From Chelydra serpentina (taxonomy: Eukaryota > Chordata > Testudines > Chelydridae), in NCBI GenBank assembly GCA_037349315.1, contig JBAIAC010000001.1:36890001-36954000 (forward strand): a DNA stretch of 64,000 nucleotides. The letters are read 5' to 3'. A model generated the notes under the pieces. It was not told the DNA's origin. It searched no databases and saw only the letters and a program-made list of their open reading frames with translations. Shown in pieces: positions 25,047 through 34,324 of the stretch; position 1 is the stretch's first letter; the number at the start of each line of letters is the position of its first letter. Position numbers and translations under genes: made by a program.

Positions 25047-26203
25047 TGTGACGTTGCACTCCATATGCTCTATGAAAATATGATTGGAATGTGAATATAA
25101 TGTAACTGGAATATGCTTTATGCAAAAGGTCTCTTGTAAGGTATCATTACAAAGCTTATAATCTACTGAGTGTGTTTATCCTATTTGTATGTATGTATCA
25201 TTCTTGTATCTAAAACTAGAAATATGAAGTTAACTCTGAGGTCCTATTGTAATTATGCAAAGTGTGGGCCATTAATGGTGGATTAGAATCTTGATGGCTC
25301 CCATTAACTAGAACAATTGGTTGTAAATGACTCTGTTTACTTGTAAGCTCTCCTGTGTTTCTGAGAGTCAGGCCGGAAAGAATGGAGGCTTGGGGGTCTC
25401 ACAGGACATGTGACCATGTCACCTGGTACTGGAATCCATCTTAAACCTGGTGCTTTTCCATTTAGAAGGAGGGGTGGGGACCCAGAGAGACAAAAGATTC
25501 CCGCCTTGTGCCAAAGCTATAAAAGGGGGTGGAACAGAACAAACAGGGCTGCAGTCATGAGAAAACCCCTAGTTACCACTTGAGCTGGAACTAACAAGAA
25601 CTGTACCGAGGAAAGGATTGGGCCCAGACTAGAAAGGAGTCTAATCTGTGAAAGAAGCTTATTCTAATATCTCTGAGGGTGAGATTTACCTGTATTCAGT
25701 TTCTTAATGTATTAGGCTTAGACTTGCGTGTTTTGCTTGATTTTGCTTGGTAACTTACTTTGTTCTGTTATTAATTGAAACCACTTAAATCCTACTTTTT
25801 ATACTTAATACAATCACTTTTGTTTATTAATTAACCCAGAGTAGTGATTAATACCCGGGGGGAGCAAACAGCTGTGTATCTCTCTCTATCAGAGTTATAG
25901 AGGGCGGACAATTTCTGAATTTATCCTGTATAAGCTCCCTGTATAAGAATTTACCCTGTATAAATTCCCTGTATAAGACACTGGGAGCTGGGTGTCTGGG
26001 TGCTGGAGAGAGGCGACCCGCTGAGCAGTTTTTGGTTAAAGTCTGTAGCTTTGGGGGCATGGACCAGACCTGGGTCTGTGTTGCAGCTGGCTAGCGTGTC
26101 TGGCTCAACGAGATAGGGTCCCAAGCTGGCAGGGAGGCTCAGAGGTAATCCCAGCACGTCAGGTGACGGTCCCAAGGGGGTCTCTGTGACTGAACCCATC
26201 ACA
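25047..26203 (+). mobile_element. Solo LTR (1157 bp), retrovirus- or Gypsy-like
   Basis: It begins TGTGACGTTGCACTCC and ends ACCCATCACA (TG...CA). The flanks are CTCAC (25042-25046) and CTCAA (26204-26208), an imperfect 5-bp duplication. TATAAAA at 25518-25524 gives plus orientation. A short tandem motif, CTGTATAA, recurs at about 25926-25976. It ends about 240 bp before the splice donor side of the LTBP1 TB exon at 26444-26614, on the intron side. Confidence 0.75.
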
Positions 26204-26443
26204 CTCAACACCTCTGAAAGTCCAGCCCCAGTGTTTTTAAAACTGGGGCAGCAAAAATTAGAGGTCATGTTTGAAAATCTGGGCTTTAGTTATTTCCATT
26301 TAGCAGCATTGGTTTATGGACAGCCAATTTCCTTTTTCTTTTTTATGCTATTAACTCAGGTATTGAGAATAAAATTCTCAAGAGATTAAAATGACTACTG
26401 GCTCTAAAAATCATTTTAGGAACTGAAATTTAAATTTCCTTAC

Positions 26444-26614
26444 CTGAGTCCTTCATGGGACAGAGCGCACACTGCATGCCCCAGGCCTCACCATATAAGC
26501 AGCAGCACTCAGTGTACGTAGTCTGCTTTCCAACCAGAGGCCGGCTACAAACAAAATCCTCACTCAGATGTTGCCAGCAAAGATCCTGGTAGACTTCAGT
26601 TTCTTCAGTTTGTT
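26444..26614 (-). CDS. LTBP1: LTBP1 exon: last 8-cysteine (TB) domain, main part
   Basis: The exon is 171 bp (57 codons, phase 1-1), with acceptor TCTCCTTCAG and donor GTAAGG. It encodes an acidic lead, EQTEETEVYQ, then DLCWQHLSEDFVCSRP and the TECCCLYGEAWG core of a TB domain, giving seven cysteines. The eighth cysteine comes from the next exon at 10287. Between cysteines six and seven there are only two residues (C-A-L-C), without the Phe-Pro insertion seen in the exon at 39221. This agrees with family knowledge that the last TB domain does not bind LAP; the C-terminal region is linked to fibrillin microfibril association. The following intron is the longest complete one in the window, about 16 kb. 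Confidence 0.96.
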
Positions 26615-27696
26615 CTGAAGGAGAAGTCAGTATTACATCAATACCACAATGCTCTTATTATTTCAAAGACATTGGTAAAATACAGTGTTATCTAAATGAA
26701 AGTTACAAGAATAATCAACATTATTGCTTTACATGAAACCAAAGCTGGATGGATTTACTAATAAATTCAAATGTTTAACTTAGAAATTATGACCAAGTAA
26801 TTATGACTAGTGATTTGGAGTGACTCAAATGTTGACTGTCCAACTTGAGAAATCTGAAAGAGTCCTGGTATTCAGAAACTGCTGAGCACCTACTCTCGGC
26901 AAAACAGGCAAGAATGGGACACACTGAGTTTCTAGCCACTTCGGAAAAATCCCACTACTTGGCAAAGAATTTCAGAAGTGTTCAGCATTGGTTTAATTCT
27001 GCTCCTATTGGAATCAATGGAACTTCCACTAACTTCTGTGGGTGCAGAGTTAGGTCAGCTTAGGTGCTTTGGAAATCCCATCCAAGGAGTGAATCCTAAA
27101 ATACATTAACTTGGATTTCCTTACACTGGCTAAAGGCAGTATCAGTAAGACATTTTAAGAAGTCTGTCCACTAGAGATGGGTGGAATATTTTTGACACAC
27201 TATTTTCATCAAAATATGCTGTTTTGTCAATGCTGAAATGTTTTGTGGGGACATATTGGTTTCAATTAAGTTTTTGACAGGAAGGTTCCTGAGTTCCAGA
27301 GGTCTCCGATCACTGTTGACCACACCTACCCAGAAATAAACCCAAATAGAAAAGCTGCCTTTTTGGCTCAGAAAACTGACATTTTCCTTTTGTGAAAATA
27401 TTTGAATGGTTCTGTTTTGTTCCAATGCAGAATGAAAATAAATGTTGAAACCACAAAAGTTGTCATGAAATGGAATTGTCATCCTCTGCTGAGCTGTAGT
27501 AACTGCATTTGTTACATGGTGTAACAATACAACTTCAACTACACACACTACATGTGAAATCATAGGATTGAACCCCAACAAGGAAAATGTGGTATTCTGA
27601 AAGCATGAAGTTTACCTGAGTTTAGATCCATATTTTACAGCTCATGTAGCCAGAGGCTTCAAAATGATAGAATTAGAGTTCCATTGTGCCTTTAAG

Positions 27697-27984
27697 CAGG
27701 GCCGGCTCCAGGCACCAGCAAGCATGTGCCTGGGGCGGGCAAGCTGCAGGGGGGCGGCCGGCCGGTAGCTGTGAGGGCGGCAGTCAGGCAGCCTTCGGCG
27801 GCGTTTCTGCGGGAGGTCCGCCGGTCCCGCAGATTCGGCGGCAGGAATGCCGACAGCGCGGTACAGGCGGAGTGCCCGCAGGAACATCACCGAATCCACG
27901 GGACCGGCAACCTCCTGCAGAAACGCCACCGACGGCTGCCTGACTGCCGTGCTTGGGGTGGCACAAAACATAGAGCCGCCCCTG
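27697..27984. mobile_element. Non-autonomous hAT element (288 bp) with a foldback core
   Basis: The ends CAGGGCCGGCTCCA and, from the right, CAGGGGCGGCTCTAT are inverted. The 8-bp duplication CCTTTAAG is perfect (27689-27696 and 27985-27992). The GC-rich interior is itself an inverted repeat: about 27784-27812 (GGCAGCC, GGCGTTTCTGC) pairs with about 27917-27942. Open frames on both strands are composition effects. It lies in the LTBP1 intron between the exons at 26444 and 29533. Confidence 0.93.
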
Positions 27985-28443
27985 CCTTTAAGACACTGTA
28001 AATTGCCTCCCTGAGCTCCAGAGAACTGAAAGGAGAGTGGGAAGAAAGGTGCAAGTAGGATCCATCTATACACAACGAACTCTACATGCTAGTGGCAGAG
28101 AATGCGGCTGTACTGTTGCCCTGTTTCCTCCCTCTCTACTTTAGAGAGGCTAGTGCCAACAGTTAAAAAGCAGGAGCACTATGAACTTCCTGAATACAAA
28201 GATTGTTCTTCTGCTAGCCCTAGTGCATGCATTTCCTGGAAACCCTTGTGCCCTCTCCCCTCCTTGCACATCCATGCAGGGGCCCAGCACAATCTTGTCC
28301 ATAGTTTGTTTAATTAAAACACCACTGTCTGGTTGAGTTTTAGGTAAGGGTTTATAGAGGTTTATTGTATGATCCACATAAAATAAAATGTTCAATCAAT
28401 CTGCACTAGTACCCCCTATTATGGAAATCTCTTGGATGGTTAA

Positions 28444-28679
28444 GCGACAAAGAGTCCTGTGGCACCTTATAGACTAACAGACATAGTATTGGAGCATAAG
28501 CTTTCGTGGGTGAATACCCACTTCTTCAGATGCATGCAGTGAAAAAACACTGCATGCATCTGAAGAAGTGGGTATTCACCCACGAAAGCTTATGCTCCAA
28601 TACATCTGTTAGTCTATAAGGTGCCACAGGACTCTTTGTCACTTCTACAGATCCAGACTAACACGGCAACCCTCTGATA
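28444..28679. mobile_element. Hairpin retroelement-like insertion with a 13-bp target-site duplication
   Basis: Arms 28446-28541 (96 bp) and 28548-28640 (93 bp) are inverted copies. They are identical except for one small difference (ACAGACATAGTATTGG versus ACAGATGTATTGG) and are separated by a six-A loop. A single-copy tail of about 39 bp (28641-28679) follows the right arm. The whole is flanked by a perfect direct repeat, CTTGGATGGTTAA, at 28431-28443 and 28680-28692. A 13-bp duplication points to LINE-like or Penelope-like target-primed insertion, not to a cut-and-paste transposon. The unit sequence looks like a repeat common in reptile genomes, but I cannot name the family with certainty. 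Confidence 0.85.
28559..28590 (+). other. Hammerhead-ribozyme-like core motif in the hairpin element (speculative)
   Basis: The right arm reads CTGAAGA, then A, then a 6-bp stem GTGGGT / ACCCAC closed by loop ATTC, then GAAA. This is the order of the hammerhead core (CUGANGA, stem II, GAAA). It differs by an extra A before stem II. GAAA is followed by GCTTATGCTCC, whose complement occurs in the left arm. Because the arms are inverted, the motif is also present on the minus strand. Activity is not implied. Confidence 0.35.
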
Positions 28680-29089
28680 CTTGGATGGTTAAATTCTTCA
28701 TTGGCTGCACGGAACAGAGGCTTGAATTCATTGCTATACACATCATTATTAATCAAATGTTTTAACATTTCTAAAAATGTGTATGATGCCGAATTCCATA
28801 ATTAGTCTTGCCAACTCTTTCGATTTTATTATGAGTCACATAAAATATTTGGTGTTTTTCTTAAATTCCCTGCTGCTGGAATTAAGGGTTTGCTTGATAT
28901 TCTGTTTTCATTAAAAAAGTAGTAAGATTCTAACCCTCTTGGTTGTGGAGAAAAGCTTGAAAAAATGAATGGAGTGTACCCTAAACAAACTTCCTACAGT
29001 TACAAAGCTGAGAGACAAATGAGGGACATATCCCAATAAGGAATCAGAGGTACAGATATAATTCCCACTATTTACTCCTATATCTTTCC

Positions 29090-29500
29090 TCTATTGTAAC
29101 AGCATAATCTCTGTTTTGTCTGGAGTGAGTCTTAGCCAGCTATCCCTCACCCAAGTCCCAATTTCAGTGAGATGCTGGGCAGCTTGGGTCACTTCACCTT
29201 CAAGGCTGGAACAGATAGAGATACAGAGCTTGGTGTCATCAGCATATTGAAAATACCTCAAACCAAACTTACTCGTTAACAGTCCCAATGGTCCCATATA
29301 CACACTGGGGTGACAAGATGGAACCCTGTGGAATCACACGAATGTGGCTTCAGCATAGATAATAAACTGCGCAAGACTACCATCTGAGATTTCCTCAGAA
29401 TGGAGCAGTCACCCAAGAGTGACCCTGTCTATCACTGGCAGGGTCTGCAGCCATATCTACAACACCTCATGGTCAACAGTGTCAGCTGTTGATCCTGTAC
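29090..29500 (-). mobile_element. L2-like LINE fragment next to an LTBP1 exon
   Basis: A minus-strand frame at 29091-29303 reads YFQYADDTKLCIS and ends LRLTPDKTEIMLLQ, the L2/Jockey-type RT pattern around the YADD box. Upstream homology continues to about 29500, close to the donor of the exon at 29533-29673. The same family is present at 16040-16990. Confidence 0.78.
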
Positions 29501-29532
29501 AGGAACAGTATAATGCATAGAATGGAGCATAC

Positions 29533-29673
29533 CATTTGAATCTGCTGGTCTGATGCATCGCTTTTCTGTGGCATCCAGAACCATCGGATGGGTACAGAAA
29601 CAGTTGTAAGATCCTTCAGTGTTAATGCACTGGCCATCCACACAGCTGTTTGGGTCCTGACATTCATCTGTAT
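29533..29673 (-). CDS. LTBP1: LTBP1 exon: second calcium-binding EGF domain between the TB domains
   Basis: The exon is 141 bp (47 codons, phase 1-1). The acceptor is CCCTTTTAAAG, with an acceptable pyrimidine tract, and the donor is GTATGC, weaker than its neighbours. The protein starts D-T-D-E-C and has six cysteines. CINTEGSYNCFC meets the hydroxylation consensus. The exon ends CIRPADSN, a linker into the final TB domain at 26444. The donor side directly abuts an L2-like LINE remnant (29090-29500), so transposon sequence runs almost to the splice site. Confidence 0.95.
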
Positions 29674-30727
29674 CTTTAAAAGGGAAGAAATGCACCAAGA
29701 AAAGTCAACATCAAAGAAGTTGTATTGTGTAAATTAATGCCTGCAAATTCTTAAATTAAGAACAGATTTCCCTGAGTGCCACCTTTGAATTAGCCCAAAT
29801 ACAAATTTTACAGAGGGAAAAATTCTGCCTGCACCTATGCCCACGTGGAGCAATAGGAGTCAGGTAGCATCTTCACCCTACTCAGAGCACCCATGCAGGA
29901 GAGAGGCAGGATGCTGACCTATTGCACTCAAGAATTGAGCACACACGTGGCAGTGCTTCACAGGCCCAGGTGGGCATGTCCCTAGACAAGCCCACTCTAC
30001 TTCCTGTGTATGCCAGCTGCATCCACAGCAGATTCTGGAGAGAATGCCTGCATGCTGCTCTTTTATTCGGTAGCAGTAAGGACCATCGATGAGCACCCTG
30101 CCCAAGGTCCCTCAGTACCTCTGCAGAGAGAAAGGGATCTTCCTTTTTGGCCACCACAGCTCTACTCCTGGTAAGCTTGGCTTAGAGAGGAAAAGCAAGT
30201 ATTTAGCCCTATGGAAACAGCAGGCTGTTTTTCTTAAATGACATTAAATCAGAAAAGAAAATATCTTTATAGAGGATAGTCTTAGAAACCCCAGGTGAAA
30301 GGCTCTCTTATTGTGGTTTCAAAAATTACTTCCTTTCATTATGTTATTCTACATAGTCTATATGGTTTTCCGCTGAAGCAGCAAAAGTCAGGGTCACACT
30401 TATGAATAAGTTTCAATCAAATGGCAAGCATAAAGGAGTAAGAGGTTCTGCAGACTAAAAGGAACGTGCTTATGTTACATCAGTGACCTGAATTGTAATT
30501 CCACATTGCATATTAACTCTTTGTGGAGAAATCTGTATTTAATAAAAATCAGAGTGTTAATTCAATGTATTGTATTAAAAACTGCACACTTACCAAAGTT
30601 AAAGTGGGATAAAGCATGCCGGCATTCAGTGCCTGATTTGTGTACAAAGAACAGAAAGCTAGATTGTACCCGGTAGACTGAAGCAGCAGTGTGTGGGGAG
30701 AGAGGGAGTAGTTTCCTGTCACCTTGT

Positions 30728-31322
30728 CAGGGCCGGCGCTTTCAGTAGGCAACCCTAGGCGGTCGCCTAGGGTGCCAGGATTTGGGAGGCGGCATTTCGC
30801 CGCCGTTGGCGGCGGGCAGCTGCCTCCTGCCTCCCGGCTCCAGCGTGGAGCTGGGAGGCAGGAGGCAGCCACCCGCTTCCTCGTGAAGCCCTGCTGTGGC
30901 GAGGGTTGTTGCCGTGCCTGTGGGGCTCAGCAGGGCTTCGCGGGTGGCTCGCCGCGGCTGCCTCCCACCTCCCGGCTCCACACTTGGCTCAGCGGCTGGG
31001 CGTGGAGCCGGGAGGCAGGGGGCGGCTCGCCACAGGCGGGGGGGAGGCTGCTGTGGCCCACGGGCAGGGGGCTGAGCTGCTGCGAGCGGCGGGGGGGTGG
31101 GGAGCCGCCACGGGGACATGGGGAGCCGGCTGCCACGGGGCTGAGCTGCCGTGGCCCATGGGCGGGGGGCTGAGCTGCTGCAGGCGGGAGGGGTGGGGAG
31201 CCGACTGCTGCGGGAGCTGGCTGCTGCGGGGGGCGGGGCGGCGTGAGCTGGGTGGCGGGGGGACGCAGGGCTGGTGCAAGGAAGTTTTGCCTAGGGCGCG
31301 AAGCTTCCTTGCACTGGCCCTG
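30728..31322. mobile_element. GC-rich non-autonomous hAT element (595 bp)
   Basis: The left end CAGGGCCGGCGCTTTC and, from the right, CAGGGCCAGTGCAAGG are inverted. The 8-bp duplication CACCTTGT is perfect (30720-30727 and 31323-31330). The interior is very GC- and CpG-rich, with tandem units around GAGCTGCTGC and GGGGAGCCG. It may look like a CpG island in a genome scan, but it is transposon sequence inside an intron. Confidence 0.93.
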
Positions 31323-31560
31323 CACCTTGTGCATCCCACACAAAGGCCACTCTGATTAGTAGCTCCTGTTCTCTGGGGAGTACAGAGGCTGCTGCTGACA
31401 TGCAAGCCTCTTGGAGCAATTTGCTGAAAAGAAAGGAGGGAGTAGGCAGAGTCTTGGTTCTACCTTCCTCCATCATATGTCCTTCAGGAGAGCTGGCCAG
31501 CGATACAGGAGGAAGGGGGAGCATGCTGCACCCCTTAAAAAGATGCTACAGTCGTACAGG

Positions 31561-31685
31561 TAGGGTGACCAGATGTTCCGTTTTTATAGGGACAGTCCCA
31601 ATTTTGGGGGCTTTTTCTTATATAGTTACCTATTACCCCCTCACCCCCTGTCCAGATTTTTCACACTTGCTATCTAGTCATCCTA
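31561..31685. mobile_element. Short hAT-type MITE (125 bp), family of the copy at 12355
   Basis: The ends TAGGGTGACCAGATG and, from the right, TAGGATGACTAGATAG are inverted. The flanks CGTACAGG (31553-31560) and TATACAGG (31686-31693) match at 6 of 8 positions. The interior shares its arrangement with the reversed copy at 12355-12455. Confidence 0.88.
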
Positions 31686-31826
31686 TATACAGGAAGCTCT
31701 GTGCTTTCCTCACTATGAGCTCTGGATAAACACCACATTTCAGTCTTGCATTTTTCCTGCATAACTCTGCTTATTATGTCCATCTGCATACCATTATAAT
31801 GTAGAGTGAGGCATTAAAGAACTTAC

Positions 31827-31955
31827 CAAAGCACTGGAGTTTAACAGGATCATAGTATGTGCCTTGTTTACAGTAACACTCATAACCTGGCTGTGTGTTC
31901 AGACAGAAGCCATTTTTACAGATTTCTTGTCCAAAGAGCAGGCATTCATCTGCAT
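31827..31955 (-). CDS. LTBP1: LTBP1 exon: calcium-binding EGF domain between the two C-terminal TB domains
   Basis: The exon is 129 bp (43 codons, phase 1-1), with acceptor TCTCTACAG and donor GTAAGT. It starts D-A-D-E-C and has six cysteines. [12 protein letters not shown] fits the hydroxylation consensus. The following [15 protein letters not shown] is very close to what I recall of LTBP1. It is the first of two EGF domains separating the LAP-binding TB domain from the last TB domain. A 125-bp hAT element and a 595-bp GC-rich hAT element lie in the intron just downstream in window order (30.7-31.7 kb), both outside the exon. Confidence 0.95.
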
Positions 31956-32039
31956 CTGTAGAGAAAACGACAGTTACAGCCCTTACTCGGTCATGTAGGG
32001 GACTATAGAGCAAGCCCCACTTAGTCCCCTGTTCAGACT

Positions 32040-32345
32040 GTGACTCTGGCTGTTGGGAGCACAGCTGGGGCTACTTGCCACTGTGAGCAAATGATTTGGG
32101 ACCAGGTTGGGTGGGGTGGGGAGTGGAGAGCTGGGGGAACCTTGGTTCTGCCTCCCTATTTGGTGGCCAGAGGAACTTAGCTGGATGCATGGGGAAAATC
32201 AGTCACTCCACAAAACAGGGTGAAGTAACTTACTCCCTTCCCAGAGCAAGGGGGAAGCAGGGAAGGAATTGTGACTTTGAGCCACAATTTATTCTCTGGC
32301 CTGATTCTGGGGTGCTGCAGCTATGCACTACATCTTACTCAGGGC
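32040..32345 (+). repeat. Unclassified interspersed repeat (pair with 12060-12540)
   Basis: It is a diverged copy of the repeat at 12060-12540 and lacks the 101-bp MITE. It is G-rich at its left end (GGGTGGGGTGGGGAGTGG) and shows no coding potential. Confidence 0.5.
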
Positions 32346-32825
32346 AGATTGTAAGGTGACAAGGTGGATACTAAGATATAATACTATTGTATTTACATAC
32401 GGCCCAATTGTGTCACCCTTACTCATGCTGAGCAGTCCTTTACTCTGTGGGTAGATGCTCCAAAAGTAAGGGACTACTCCATGTGAGCAAGGGTGCCAAA
32501 ATTGGGCCTGGTAAGCTACTAAAGACGATTTTACATTTATGTTGCCAATTGAAATTAGTGGGAGGCACAACTACAGCAGTGTTGTAGATGTCCACATCTA
32601 CTGTGAACAAAGCCAATTCCCAGAGTCTCACAAAACAATAGATCCAAAATGAGCAAGGACAGCTCCTGTTGAATCTAGAATACTGACAGTGGGGTAGCCC
32701 TGATGCATCCTATATATTTTGATTCATACTGAGGCTAAGGAAGAAAAAGTTTACTAAGACAGCAAACAACAACAAAAGGACAGTTCTGACAAAGAGATAA
32801 AACCCACTGGTTAGAGCAGGAGAAA

Positions 32826-34316
32826 GATGTGATTGCAGAGCCATTGGCCATTATCTTTGACAAATCATGGCAATCGGGGGAGGTCCCGGATGACTGGAAA
32901 AAAGCTAATGTAGTGCCCATCTTTAAAAAAGGGAAGAAGGAAGATCCGGGGAACTACAGGCCAGTCAGTCTCACCTCAATCCCTGGAAAAATCATGGAAC
33001 AGGTCCTCAAGGAATCAATTTTGAACCACTTAAAGGAGGGGAAAGTGATCAGGAACAGTCAGCATGGATTCACCAAGGGCAAGTCATGCCTGACTAACCT
33101 AATTGCCTTCTATGATGAGATAACTGGCTCTGTGGATGAGGGGAAAGCAGTGGATGTGCTATTTCTTGACTTTAGCAAAGCTTTTGATACAGTCTCGCAC
33201 AGCGTTCTTGCCAGCAAGTTAAAGAAGTATGGGCTGGATGAATGGACGGTAAGGTGGATAGAAAACTGGCTGGATGGTCGGGCTCAACGGGTAGTGATCA
33301 ATGGCTCCATGTCTAGTTGGCAGCCGGTATCAAGTGGAGTGCCCCAAGGGTCGGTGCTGGGGCCGGTTTTGTTCAATATCTTCATCAACGACCTGGAGGA
33401 TGGTGTGGACTGCACCCTTAGCAAGTTTGCAGATGACACTAAACTGGGAGGAGTGGTTGATACGCTGGAGGGTAGGGATAGGATACAGAGGGACCTAGAC
33501 AAATTAGAGGATTGGGCCAAAAGAAATCTGATGAGGTTCAACAAGGACAAGTGCAGAGTCCTGCACTTAGGACGGAAGAATCCCATGCACTGCTACAGAC
33601 TAGGGACCGAATGGCTGGGCAGCAGTTCTGCAGAAAAGGACCTAGGGGTTACAGTGGACGAAAAGCTGAATATGAGTCAACAGTGTGCCCTTGTTGCCAA
33701 GAAGGCTAATGGCATTTTGGGCTGTATAAGTAGGGGCATTTCCAGCAGATCGAGGGACGTGATTATTCCCCTCTATTCGGCACTGGTGAGGCCTCATTTG
33801 GAGTACTGTGTCCAGTTTTGGGCCCCACACTACAAGAAGGATGTGGATAAATTGGGAAGAGTCCAACGGAGGGCAACAAAAATGATTAGGGGGCTGGAGC
33901 ACATGACTTATGAGGAGAGGCTGAGGGAACTGAGATTGTTTAGCCTGCAGAAGAGAAGAGTGAGGGGGGATTTGATAGCTGCTTTCAACTACCTAAAAGG
34001 GGGTTCCAAAGAGGATGGATCTAGACTGTTCTCAGTGGTAGAAGATGACAGAACAAGGAGTAATGGTCTCAAGTTGCAGAGGGGGAGGTTTAGGTTGGAT
34101 ATTAGGAAAAACTTTTTCACTAGTAGGGTGGTGAAGCACTGGAATGGGTTACCTAGGGAGGTGGTGGAATCTCCTTCCTTAGAGGTTTTTAAGGTCAGGC
34201 TTGACAAAGCCCTGGCTGGGATGATCTAGTTGGGGTTGGTCCTGCTTTGAGCAGGGGGTTGGACTAGATGACCTCCTGAGGTCCCTTCCAACCCTGAGAT
34301 TCTATGATTCTATGAA
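32826..34316 (+). mobile_element. Young 5'-truncated CR1 LINE with an open reverse-transcriptase frame
   Basis: A single frame of about 466 codons (32829-34229) is open through the RT domain of a CR1 ORF2. It begins inside the RT with IAEPLAIIF; the first codon is GTG and is not a real start. It contains [10 protein letters not shown], the [11 protein letters not shown] palm motif (catalytic Asp), [10 protein letters not shown] and FADDTKLGG with the Y/F-x-D-D catalytic box. It ends in the CR1 C-terminal region ([18 protein letters not shown]) with a stop at 34227-34229. The 3' UTR ends in repeated ATTCTATG units at about 34297-34316, typical of CR1. The endonuclease half of ORF2 and all of ORF1 are missing, so it cannot be autonomous. 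It is antisense to LTBP1, in the intron between the exons at 31827 and 37940. Confidence 0.95.
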
Positions 34317-34324
34317 AGAGGTGA

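Noticed and set aside
30724..31405. Frames of 120-150 codons on both strands
   Set aside because: They are within the GC-rich hAT element at 30728-31322. Long frames in all phases are expected from its composition.
32829..34229. The 466-codon frame as a host gene
   Set aside because: It is the reverse-transcriptase domain of a CR1 LINE; the first codon is GTG inside the domain and the sequence ends in a CR1 3' UTR.
32822..34324. Possible 11-bp duplication (GAAAGATGTGA / GAAAGAGGTGA) around the young CR1
   Set aside because: The left copy overlaps sequence that already belongs to the CR1 frame (D-V-I-A-E-P), and CR1 insertions usually lack clear duplications.
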